From assembly GCF_038069765.1 (NCBI RefSeq), contig NZ_JBBPFS010000004.1, positions 310,001 to 374,000 of the forward strand: DNA of 64,000 nt, given 5' to 3'. The position numbers and the translations under genes are program-made. This document shows, one piece after another, positions 49,479 through 57,981 of the stretch; position 1 is the first letter of the stretch, and each line of letters opens with the position of its first letter. The notes below the pieces were generated by a model that had not been told where the DNA came from, did not search any database, and worked only from the letters and a program-made list of their open reading frames with translations. This DNA is from Arthrobacter_B sp038069765. GTDB lineage: Bacteria > Actinomycetota > Actinomycetes > Actinomycetales > Micrococcaceae.

Positions 49479-52087
49479 CGGGAGCCGTCGACGATGTTCC
49501 GCACGAGGGAAAGGCCCTGGGCCAGGGATATCTTCGGCAGGTAGGCCCTCGCCACCGCGTTGCCGATGGCCGGCAGGGTGGCTGGATCGCGGTACGTCAT
49601 GTACAGCGGAACGTACCGGGGCTGGAACTTTGCCTTGAAGGCGAGCAGGGACCGGAAGCCGTAGACCGGTTCCAGGGTGGTTCCGAGCACGTCCAGGACG
49701 GAGTCCAGGATGGAGGAGTCGCCGTCCCCCGGCCCCCGGCCGGAACCGTCCGCCGGGTCCGTTTCCGGCCTCGAAGCAGGCCGCGCGCGGGCCAGAGGTG
49801 CTCCGGAGAGGCTCAGCACTTCATAGCCTTCGTCCTGCAGCATCCTCGCAGCCGAGGCAATCAGAAAGTCCATGGCCGGACGGAAGCCGCTGCTGCGCCG
49901 GCGCATGAAGTCCAGCGTCCATCCCACCACCTGCCCGTCCCGGTAAATCGGCAGCCAGGATGTCACCGCGTGAACGGTGCCGTCGCTGTCCACGGCGATC
50001 AGGCAGCGGACCTCCGGGTCCTCCATCTCGTCCAGCCCGCCCAGGGTGAACCCCATTTCCGGCATTTTCTTGTCTGCCACCCACTCTTCGGAAATGGCAT
50101 GCAGCTGGTCCAGCACAGCGAGGGGTGCCGTCGAATAGCTGATCCACCGTGCCTCAATGCCGGCCTTGCGGGCATGGTTGAGCGCGGTCCGGGCGTCCTG
50201 GAATTTTTTGCCCCGGAATTCCAGGTTTCCCAGCGGCAGGATGGTCTCCTCGGCGACCTGGAGCCGCGAGAATCCCATGCCTGCCGTGATGGTTTCCACC
50301 TCTTCATCCACTGAGTAAAAGCAGGCGGCACTGCCGTTCGCCGTGCAATACGCAGAGAACTCTTCGACTGTGCTGCGCAGCTCGGTCCGGGGCCCCACGG
50401 GCGGGCCCACGGTCAGTGCAACGCCGAGATTGGGGCGAAACGCGAAGTAGGAGTTGCCGCTGGACGAAAACCAATACGTATTTCCCGGCCACAGCGTCAT
50501 CCAGGCCATGGTTCCGCCGCCGTGGGTTTTCAGCAGCGTCCTGGCCCGCTCCGAGTCGCTGGTATCCCGGCGGTAGGCAGGCTCCCAAAAGGATCCGAGC
50601 AGGAGCAGGCAGATCAGCACCCAGAACAGCAGCCCGATGCCCTCGTAGAGCAGGTCGGCCGGCACGGTCCGCGGCAGCAGCCCCGGCGTAGACCTTGGAA
50701 GTTCCAGTTGCAAAACCGGCAGGAAACGCTCCGGAAGGTCCGCGATGAGAGCCTGGGCGGTGGCCTGCGGGGTGAAGGAGCTCCTGAGCGCAAGCCCGGC
50801 AAGGACGTACACGGCGCTGAGCACTGCCGCCGCCCCTGCGACCCTGACCCAGAACCGGCGGTACGTACCCGGCGCGGCGGAGACGGTGAACAGGCCGCGG
50901 GTCGCACAGAGCAGCACAAACACTGCCAGCGGCACCAGCACGGGCAGGAACAGGGCTAAAGCGCCTTGCGCCGCTCCCAGGTTGTACCCGCCGCCCGGGT
51001 CCTCCGAGCCGGCATACCGAACCGTGCGGACAGCCGCCAGAACGGTCATCAGGCCCTGCAGGACGACGGCGCCCCACCAGGCGAAGTGCCGTCCCCGCCG
51101 CAGTCCGTCCGCCAGGACAATCAGCAGGACCTGGGGCAGGGTCGCCAAAAAGAAACCTGCCGGTCCGGCGCGGAGCCGGAGGCCGGCTTCGCCGCAGTCC
51201 GCGCTCTGCCCGGGGTCGCTGCAGAGCGCGGCCAGGGTTTGCGGATCCACGAGCTGAATATCGGTGTTCAGGAACCGCAGTACGGCCAGCGGTCCCACCG
51301 CCTGGGCACTGAGGGCGGAAATGACCGGTCCCGCGGCCGACGCCGCCACGACGAGGGCCACCAGCACGCGTGCTTCCCGCCGGGTGGCGGTCAGCTGCCC
51401 GGGAAAAGCGGGGAGACGTCCCGCCAGCAGCGGGCCGGCCAGCGCACCCGTGACGGCGGCTCCGAGTACCGTGACGCTGTGGAATGAGCCGCCGTAGAGG
51501 GCCAGGAGGACCAGGAGGGTGAAGAGCCCCACCCGCAGCCTGCGCCGCCAGAGAGTGGGGAAGCGTGCACTGGCGGCCGTGGCAACGCCGCACACCATGG
51601 CCAGGGGGCCGACAAAGGACTCTGATTCCAGTGCCAGGGACCAATCGCCGGGAATTGTGTTGGCGGCATGCGTGAAGCCGACGGCGAACAATGCCCCGAG
51701 AACCTGGGCGGACACTGCCGCCGCTGCCAGCTTCGCGGAACCCAGAACCCGTTCACAGGGCAGCACCACGAGGAGGATCAGCAGCGTTGCGGCGACGTAT
51801 CCGCTCGGGCCGGAGGCCCAGAAGCCGGAGAGCAGCAGGGCCGGCCAATACTCGGGAAGCGATCGGGAGGAGAGGACAACCCAGTCCTGCAGCGGGCCGG
51901 AGGGGCCGGAAACAAGGCTTTGGCTGACAATTCCTGCAACCCAGAAGAACGCGGTGAAGGCCAGGGTTACCGGCCCGAGCCGGGCGCTGCCGCGCAGCAG
52001 GTGGGCCTGCCACGAGAGGATCCGCATGATTCTCGAGGGTCTTTTTGCCGGGGACTGAGTCGCCAAAACCGGGTACCTCCGCACCAC
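49475..52087 (-). CDS. MprF-like membrane protein with DUF2156 (aminoacyl-lipid synthase)
   Basis: 870-residue protein. The first ~480 residues hold about 12 hydrophobic segments; the first five look rhomboid-like but without a Gly-x-Ser-Gly site. The C-terminal ~300 residues are a DUF2156/LPG-synthase domain: HGGGTMAWMTLWPGNTYWF, RGKKFQDARTALNHARKAGI, EWVADKKMPEMGFTLGG and RYVPLYMTYRDPA. Family members use aminoacyl-tRNA to modify membrane lipids. GTG 52087 is chosen with ATG 52027 as alternative. TAGACT at 52129-52134 (minus strand) is a likely -10 box. Confidence 0.85.
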   Translation of the reverse strand: MVRRYPVLATQSPAKRPSRIMRILSWQAHLLRGSARLGPVTLAFTAFFWVAGIVSQSLVSGPSGPLQDWVVLSSRSLPEYWPALLLSGFWASGPSGYVAATLLILLVVLPCERVLGSAKLAAAAVSAQVLGALFAVGFTHAANTIPGDWSLALESESFVGPLAMVCGVATAASARFPTLWRRRLRVGLFTLLVLLALYGGSFHSVTVLGAAVTGALAGPLLAGRLPAFPGQLTATRREARVLVALVVAASAAGPVISALSAQAVGPLAVLRFLNTDIQLVDPQTLAALCSDPGQSADCGEAGLRLRAGPAGFFLATLPQVLLIVLADGLRRGRHFAWWGAVVLQGLMTVLAAVRTVRYAGSEDPGGGYNLGAAQGALALFLPVLVPLAVFVLLCATRGLFTVSAAPGTYRRFWVRVAGAAAVLSAVYVLAGLALRSSFTPQATAQALIADLPERFLPVLQLELPRSTPGLLPRTVPADLLYEGIGLLFWVLICLLLLGSFWEPAYRRDTSDSERARTLLKTHGGGTMAWMTLWPGNTYWFSSSGNSYFAFRPNLGVALTVGPPVGPRTELRSTVEEFSAYCTANGSAACFYSVDEEVETITAGMGFSRLQVAEETILPLGNLEFRGKKFQDARTALNHARKAGIEARWISYSTAPLAVLDQLHAISEEWVADKKMPEMGFTLGGLDEMEDPEVRCLIAVDSDGTVHAVTSWLPIYRDGQVVGWTLDFMRRRSSGFRPAMDFLIASAARMLQDEGYEVLSLSGAPLARARPASRPETDPADGSGRGPGDGDSSILDSVLDVLGTTLEPVYGFRSLLAFKAKFQPRYVPLYMTYRDPATLPAIGNAVARAYLPKISLAQGLSLVRNIVDGSR

Positions 52088-52188
52088 CTCGCCGCTCCCG
52101 GCGCCGAGACAGCGGCAGCCGTGCTGCCAGTCTAGGTCGGAGCTTTCCGGAACGGGATGCGCGGTGCCGCTGCGCCGCCCTGTATGGA

Positions 52189-52194
52189 TAAAGT
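52189..52194 (+). promoter_or_regulatory. -10 box of a leaderless transcript (GDPD)
   Basis: TAAAGT, then six bases (ACGCAG), then the GTG start of the phosphodiesterase gene. Confidence 0.5.
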
Positions 52195-52200
52195 ACGCAG

Positions 52201-52986
52201 GTGAGCTATCCCTATTTCGACTCCCCCGTCCCGCTGGGCCTTTCCCACCGCGGATTCTCCCCGGACGGCTTCGAAAACACGATGGCAGCGTTCCGGGCCG
52301 CCGCAGCCCTGGGTTTTGGATATCTCGAAACCGATGTGCGCACCACCCGCGACGGTGTCCTCCTGGCGTTCCATGATGCGTCGCTGGACCGGGTTGCCGG
52401 CACCGGCGGTCCCGTGGACAGCCTGAGCCTGCGCGAGGTTCGCCGCGCCCGGGTTGGAGGAGCGGAGCCCATTCCCGCGTTTGAGGACGTATTGACCGGG
52501 CTGCCCGGACTCCGGCTGAACGTTGACATTAAAGATGCTGCCGGTTCGGCTGAGCTGGCACGGCTGCTGAACAAGCACGGTGCCCAGGACCGGGTCCTGG
52601 TGACCTCCTTTTCGGACCGGCGGCGGCTGGCGGCACTGCGTCGCCTGGACCGTCCGGCGGCCAGCTCCGCGGGCGCCGTTTTCACGGCCCTGACCGTATT
52701 GTTCGCCCCGGCCGGTCTCGCGGGCGTACTGGCCCGGCTGGGACGGTACCAGTGCCTGCAGGTTCCGGAACGGCAGGGTCCGGTGCGGATTGTGACCCGG
52801 AGGTTCCTTTCCCGGTGCCACCGGGCCGGTCTGCAGGTTCACGTCTGGACGGTGAACGACGCCGCCGATATGGAGCGCCTGCTCGATCTGGGCGTGGACG
52901 GCCTGGTTTCCGACCGGGCCGATCTGCTGGCCGACGTGCTGGCTCGGCGGGGAAGCTGGCCGCAGGGACGTTCCGTGAAGCCCTGA
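52201..52986 (+). CDS. Glycerophosphodiester phosphodiesterase
   Basis: 261-residue GDPD: LSHRGFSPDGFENTMAAF, YLETDVRTTRDGVLLAFHDASLDRVAGTGG (metal and catalytic His residues), LNVDIKD, and HVWTVNDAADMERLLDLGVDGLVSDR. It releases glycerol-3-phosphate from deacylated phospholipids. Leaderless GTG start. It lies next to the lipid-modifying cassette but on the opposite strand. Confidence 0.92.
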   Translation: MSYPYFDSPVPLGLSHRGFSPDGFENTMAAFRAAAALGFGYLETDVRTTRDGVLLAFHDASLDRVAGTGGPVDSLSLREVRRARVGGAEPIPAFEDVLTGLPGLRLNVDIKDAAGSAELARLLNKHGAQDRVLVTSFSDRRRLAALRRLDRPAASSAGAVFTALTVLFAPAGLAGVLARLGRYQCLQVPERQGPVRIVTRRFLSRCHRAGLQVHVWTVNDAADMERLLDLGVDGLVSDRADLLADVLARRGSWPQGRSVKP

Positions 52987-53037
52987 ACCGCTGCCCCCAT
53001 CCCGCAGGATGGACCCCGGGACTGGCAGTATGGGTGC

Positions 53038-54147
53038 ATGCGCGTACTCATTGCCCCGGATAAGTTCAAAGGCTCACTTTCAGCAGTGGAAGCGGCAGCA
53101 GCCATGGCCGAAGGCGTGCTTTCCGTGTATCCGGAAGCCGATGTGACCCTGGTGCCGGTTGCCGACGGCGGCGAAGGCACCCTGGAGGCTGCGCTCGCGG
53201 CCGGGGCAAAGGAGTACACCGCCGGTGTGCGCGGACCGCTGGGAGGGTATGTCACCGCCCTGTGGGCCATGACCGGGGAGACGGCCGTGATCGAGACCGC
53301 CCGCGCCTCCGGGCTGATGCTGGTGGATCCCTCCGTGCAGTCCTCGCTGGCGGCAACAAGCTACGGCAGCGGAGAGCTGATCCGCGAGGCACTCGACGCG
53401 GGAGCCTCCGAAATTGTGCTCGGCATCGGCGGCTCTGCCATGACCGACGGCGGATCAGGCGCACTCACGGCCCTGGGGCTGCGCATCCTGGACGCAGCCG
53501 GAGAACCGGTGCCGCCGGGCGGCGCGGGCCTGTCCCTGGCGGCGTCCATCGATGCCTCATCCCTGGACAGCAGGCTGCGCGGGGTGCGGGTCCGGATCGC
53601 CGCCGACGTCACCAACCCGCTGACCGGACCTGAGGGCGCTGCCCACGTGTTTGGCGAACAGAAGGGTGCCGACGCCTCTGCCCGCCTGCTGCTGGATGAA
53701 GCCCTGGTGCGCTGGGCTGCGCTGCTGCGCGAGGTGACTGGCGTCGACGTCGATATTGCGGGAGCCGGCGCGGCCGGCGGTTTCCCGTCCGCGTTCCTGG
53801 CGTTCACCGATGCGTCCCTGGAAAGCGGCTTTGACGTCATCTCACGGCTTACCGGGCTGGACACGGCCCTGGCCACGGCTGACCTGGTGCTGACGGGCGA
53901 GGGCTCCCTGGATGAACAGTCCCGGTACGGCAAGGCTCCGCTGTCGGTGGCGGAGCGTGCCCGTGATGCCGGCATTCCGGTGGTCGCCCTCGCCGGACGG
54001 ATTACCCTTCCGCCGCACGTGCTGGCGGAATACGGGGTGGTGGCAGCGGTAAGCCTCCTGGACCTGGCGGCGGATCCGCAGGACGCGATGGACCGGGCCG
54101 CCCGCTGGCTGACCCGGGCCACGGTCCAGGCCCTCGAAGGGGCCTAG
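53038..54147 (+). CDS. Glycerate kinase
   Basis: 369-residue GarK/GlxK-type glycerate kinase: IAPDKFKGSLSAVEAA, PVADGGEGT, GSGELIREALDAGA, GIGGSAMTDGGSGAL and GEGSLDEQSRYGKAP. Phosphorylates glycerate to 2- or 3-phosphoglycerate. CAGTAT six bases before ATG suggests a leaderless transcript. Its stop overlaps the convergent uracil-permease stop by CTAG. Confidence 0.93.
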   Translation: MRVLIAPDKFKGSLSAVEAAAAMAEGVLSVYPEADVTLVPVADGGEGTLEAALAAGAKEYTAGVRGPLGGYVTALWAMTGETAVIETARASGLMLVDPSVQSSLAATSYGSGELIREALDAGASEIVLGIGGSAMTDGGSGALTALGLRILDAAGEPVPPGGAGLSLAASIDASSLDSRLRGVRVRIAADVTNPLTGPEGAAHVFGEQKGADASARLLLDEALVRWAALLREVTGVDVDIAGAGAAGGFPSAFLAFTDASLESGFDVISRLTGLDTALATADLVLTGEGSLDEQSRYGKAPLSVAERARDAGIPVVALAGRITLPPHVLAEYGVVAAVSLLDLAADPQDAMDRAARWLTRATVQALEGA

Positions 54148-55457
54148 CCCAGCCGGCTCGGCTTGGCGCCCCGGTCTTCCGTAGGCTGGTCCGGATCGGT
54201 GCCGCGCCACCGTGCAATGGCCTGCATGCCGTGGAAGGCCAGCAGTGTGGCGCCGGTGCCCAGGGCAATGCCGCCGAACTCCAGTCCGGCCACCACCCAG
54301 GTGAAGTTGGCGATGGCGATGATCAGGCCCAGGCCCGCGGTGGAGAGGTTGATCGGGTTGGAAAAGTTCACCTGGTTGTCCACCCAGATGCGCACCCCGA
54401 GGATGCCGATCATCCCGTAGAGGATGACGCCGGCGCCGCCCAGGACGCCGCCGGGAACGGTGGCGATCATGGCGCCGAACTTGGGAAAGAGGCTCAGCAG
54501 AATGGCCACGATGCCGGCCACCCAGTACGCGGCCGTCGAGTACACCCTGGATGCCGCCATGACGCCGATGTTCTCCGCGTACGTGGTGGTTGCTGAACCG
54601 CCGCCGGAGCCGGCCAGCACGGTGGCCAGGCCGTCGGCCATCAGGGCGCGGCCGGCGTAGGGGTCAAGGTCGCTGCCGGTCATCGCCGCCACGGACTTCA
54701 CATGTCCAATGTTCTCGGCCACCAGCACCAGGACCACCGGCACAAACAATCCGATGACGGAAAAGTGGAAGGTGGGGGACTGGAAATCCGGAAGCCCAAA
54801 CCAGGCGGCGTCGTTAATAACCTGGAAGTCCACTTCCCCCTGCCAGATTGCCGTGAGGTAACCGGCAACCACGCCCAGCAGGATGGCGAGACGGCCGAGG
54901 AACCCTTTGAAGAGGACTGTGGCCACCAGGATCGCCACCACGGTGACGGTGGCGGTCAGGGGGCCTTTCTCAAAGTTGTCGCGGGCCGAACCTGCCAGAT
55001 TGAGGCCAATCAGCGCAACAATCGTGCCGGTGACCACCGGCGGCATCAGAATCTGGATCCATTTGGTCCCGGCGATCTGCACGGCCAGGCCGATGAGGAA
55101 CAGCGCCGCTCCTGCCATGATGATTCCGCCGAGGGCCCCGCCGGGTCCGTGCTGGCTTGTGGCTGCTGCGATGGGGGCAATGAAGGCGAAGCTGGAGCCC
55201 AGGTAGCTGGGTACCCGCCCGGCCGTAATAATCAGGAACAGGATGGTGCCGATACCTGAGAACAGCAGCGTGGTGGCGGGAGGAAACCCCGTCAGCAGGG
55301 GAACCAGGAAGGTCGCGCCGAACATGGCAACCACGTGCTGGGTTCCGATGCCGATGGTCCGCGGCCAGCTCAACCGCTCGCCGGGAGCTACGTATTCGCC
55401 TGGTTTGATGGTTTTGCCGTCGCCGTGAATGGTCCAGGCCGTACCGAATCTGCTCAT
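54144..55457 (-). CDS. Uracil/xanthine permease (NCS2 family)
   Basis: 437-residue transporter with about 12-14 hydrophobic segments. UraA-like features: GTQHVVAMFGATFLVPLLTG, SSFAFIAPI, VPVVLVLVAENIGHVKSV, GSATTTYAENIGVMA and GVLGGAGVILYGMI. The open frame continues upstream past the divergent SDR, but ATG 55457 has GAAAGG and the family N-terminus. Uracil specificity is by resemblance. Confidence 0.92.
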   Translation of the reverse strand: MSRFGTAWTIHGDGKTIKPGEYVAPGERLSWPRTIGIGTQHVVAMFGATFLVPLLTGFPPATTLLFSGIGTILFLIITAGRVPSYLGSSFAFIAPIAAATSQHGPGGALGGIIMAGAALFLIGLAVQIAGTKWIQILMPPVVTGTIVALIGLNLAGSARDNFEKGPLTATVTVVAILVATVLFKGFLGRLAILLGVVAGYLTAIWQGEVDFQVINDAAWFGLPDFQSPTFHFSVIGLFVPVVLVLVAENIGHVKSVAAMTGSDLDPYAGRALMADGLATVLAGSGGGSATTTYAENIGVMAASRVYSTAAYWVAGIVAILLSLFPKFGAMIATVPGGVLGGAGVILYGMIGILGVRIWVDNQVNFSNPINLSTAGLGLIIAIANFTWVVAGLEFGGIALGTGATLLAFHGMQAIARWRGTDPDQPTEDRGAKPSRLG

Positions 55458-55602
55458 GGGTGTGCCTTTCAAAGACCAGGGGAGGGTTCGTGCAGAATAG
55501 TACCGGGCGTTGATGTCCACGGTGTTACCTTGCAGGCGGAACCATTTTACCGGCAGAACAATTGGGCGGACGCCGCAGTCCGCTGCGAACGGACGGATCA
55601 GC

Positions 55603-56469
55603 ATGGGCATATCAGTTTCGGGACGAACGGTACTCATCACCGGCGCGGCCAGGGGGATGGGGCGGCTGTACGCAGAGCGGGCGGTGCGCGACGGCGCCGC
55701 AAACGTGGTCCTGTGGGACCTCGACGCCGATGCGCTGGAAGCCACGGCCGAGGAGCTGCGCGCCGAAGGCGGGAGCGCCGTCCACCCCTTCGCCCTGGAT
55801 GTCGGTTCCCTGCCTGAAGTAACTGCTGCGGCCGGCCGGGTCATGGCAGAGGTTGGGGTTCCCGACGTCCTGATCAACAACGCCGGAATCGTGCGCGGCA
55901 AGTATTTCTGGGAACACGTTCCCGAAGCGGACATCAACGCCGTCATGCAGGTGAACGCGGTAGCGCCCATGCAGATCACCCGCGCCTTCCTGCCGCAGAT
56001 GATCTCCCGCCGCACTCCCGCCCGGATCCTGAACGTCGCGTCGGCGTCGGGCACGCTGTCCGTGCCGAAAATGAGCGTATACACCGCGTCCAAGTGGGCA
56101 GTGATCGGCTGGAGCGATTCCCTGCGGCTGGAGCTGAATGAATCCGGCAACGGTCACATCCAGGTCACCACCCTCATTCCGAGCTACATCAAGACCGGCA
56201 TGTTTGCCGGGGCCAGGGGGCCGCTGATGACACCCCTGATGGAGCCGGACTACGTAGTGGACCGGGCCTGGGCTGCACTGATGGCAGGCAAGGCCCGGAT
56301 CCAGCTGCCCTGGACCGTGCCCCTGGGCAGCGCCCTGCGCGGACTGCTGCCGCAGCCGGTGTGGGACGTGGTCGCCGGGCGGGTGTTCAAGGTGTACCAG
56401 TCGATGGACCACTTCACCGGCCGTCCTTCCGCCGCGGCCGCAGCAACGCCGGCGGAGGCCCGCCGTTGA
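55603..56469 (+). CDS. Short-chain dehydrogenase/reductase
   Basis: 288-residue classical SDR: ITGAARGMGRLYAER cofactor motif, NNAGIVRGK, VASASG and VYTASKWAVIG catalytic Tyr-Lys. C-terminal residues are Ala-rich. Substrate likely a lipid or alcohol; unresolved. ATG 55603 with GGACGG upstream; the frame opens earlier at 55510. Overlaps the next gene's TTG start by four bases. Confidence 0.87.
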   Translation: MGISVSGRTVLITGAARGMGRLYAERAVRDGAANVVLWDLDADALEATAEELRAEGGSAVHPFALDVGSLPEVTAAAGRVMAEVGVPDVLINNAGIVRGKYFWEHVPEADINAVMQVNAVAPMQITRAFLPQMISRRTPARILNVASASGTLSVPKMSVYTASKWAVIGWSDSLRLELNESGNGHIQVTTLIPSYIKTGMFAGARGPLMTPLMEPDYVVDRAWAALMAGKARIQLPWTVPLGSALRGLLPQPVWDVVAGRVFKVYQSMDHFTGRPSAAAAATPAEARR

Positions 56470-57878
56470 GCACTGAAGCGCCGGCACAATTCTCCGGCAC
56501 CCACCCCGAATCCCGCATCTCCTCCACGGTGGCGGCAGTGCGGCGCACCTACGAGTCAGGCCGCACCAGGCCCCTCGCCTGGCGGCGTGCCCAGCTCCAG
56601 GGCCTGATCCGCATGCTGACCGAGCGTGAAGCCGACTTCAGCGCCGCCCTGGCCCGCGACCTCGGCAAGAGCCGGCTCGAGGGGTACCTGACGGAGCTCT
56701 CGATCACCCGTGCCGAAGCGGAGTACGCGCTGAAGCATCTGGCCCGGTGGACGCGCACCACGCGTGTTCCCGTGCCCCTGGGCCTGCAGCCCGCCTCGGC
56801 CGCGACGGAGCCGCAGCCGCTGGGGGTCGTCCTGATCATCGCCCCGTGGAACTATCCGGTGCAGCTGCTGCTGGCCCCGTTGATCGGTGCGCTGGCGGCA
56901 GGGAACGCAGCGGTGCTGAAGCCTTCGGAGCTGGCTCCGGCCACGTCTGCGGCAGTGGCGGAGCTGCTGCCCCGGTATCTGGACCCGGACGCCGTCGTCG
57001 TCGTGGAAGGCGGCCGGGAAGCCAGCACGGCGCTGCTCGCCGAGCGTTTCGATTCCATCTTCTTCACCGGCGGGGAACGGGTGGGCCGCGTGGTGCTGCA
57101 GGCTGCGGCCAAATACCTGACCCCGGTCACCCTCGAACTGGGCGGGAAATCGCCCGCCGTCGTGCTGGACGGCAATTTTGCCGCCATTGCCCGGCGCCTG
57201 GTCTACGGGAAACTGCTCAACGCTGGCCAAACGTGCGTGGCGCCGGACTACGTCCTCGTCACCGAGGAGGCCGCTCCCAAGCTGCGCAAGCACCTGGTGC
57301 GTGCCGTCAGGGAGCTCTTCGGCAAGGATCCGGCCAAGAGCGCCGATTTGGGCCGGATCATTAACGAACAGCACTGGGACCGGCTGCACGGCCTGCTGGA
57401 GAGCGGAACCGTGCTTGCCGGAGGCGGCGGGGACCGTGATTCCCTGTACCTGGAACCGACAATCCTGACGGACGTCTCCCCGGAGTCCCCCGTGATGCAG
57501 GAAGAAATTTTCGGGCCGATCCTGCCCGTGCTGACCGTGCAGGACCTGGACGAGGCGATGGACTTCATCAATGCCCGCCCCGTGCCGCTGGCGTCCTACC
57601 TGTACACGCAGTCGGCCGCAAACCGGAAAGCCTTTGAACGCGGCGTGCGGGCGGGCAGCGTGAACCACAATGTGAGCACCGTGCAGCTGGCCGTGCCCGG
57701 GCTGCCGTTCGGCGGCGCCGGTGCGTCCGGCACCGGCGCCTATCACGGCAAATATTCGTTCGACACCTTCAGCCAGCTGCGTCCGGTCTTCACCAAGGGC
57801 ACGCTGCTGGACACGCTCAAGGTCGCCTACCCGCCCTACAACGGACTCAAGCGGCGGCTGCTACGTCGCCTGCTCTAA
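56466..57878 (+). CDS. Aldehyde dehydrogenase (class 3-like)
   Basis: 470-residue NAD(P)-dependent aldehyde dehydrogenase: APWNYPVQLLLAPLIGALAAGNA, FTGGERVGR, LELGGKSP (Glu) and NAGQTCVAPDYVL (catalytic Cys), with the C-terminal hydrophobic tail ending in RRLLRRLL-type residues seen in fatty-aldehyde enzymes. Start is TTG at 56466 inside the SDR stop (TTGA), with GGAGG just upstream. The SDR-aldehyde dehydrogenase pair could oxidise an alcohol in two steps; inferred. Confidence 0.9.
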   Translation: MSTEAPAQFSGTHPESRISSTVAAVRRTYESGRTRPLAWRRAQLQGLIRMLTEREADFSAALARDLGKSRLEGYLTELSITRAEAEYALKHLARWTRTTRVPVPLGLQPASAATEPQPLGVVLIIAPWNYPVQLLLAPLIGALAAGNAAVLKPSELAPATSAAVAELLPRYLDPDAVVVVEGGREASTALLAERFDSIFFTGGERVGRVVLQAAAKYLTPVTLELGGKSPAVVLDGNFAAIARRLVYGKLLNAGQTCVAPDYVLVTEEAAPKLRKHLVRAVRELFGKDPAKSADLGRIINEQHWDRLHGLLESGTVLAGGGGDRDSLYLEPTILTDVSPESPVMQEEIFGPILPVLTVQDLDEAMDFINARPVPLASYLYTQSAANRKAFERGVRAGSVNHNVSTVQLAVPGLPFGGAGASGTGAYHGKYSFDTFSQLRPVFTKGTLLDTLKVAYPPYNGLKRRLLRRLL

Positions 57879-57981
57879 CTCCCCGGCCCCGCTGCCCCCT
57901 CGCACCCCGCCCCTCTCCTTCCTCCTCACGGGGCCGGAAGGCGGGAGGAGGGAAAGGACGGCGGCGGGGGAGCGGGGAAGG

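Noticed and set aside
57879..57981. Terminator between aldehyde dehydrogenase and pgm
   Set aside because: The pyrimidine/purine-rich stretch pairs only imperfectly; no convincing stem could be drawn.
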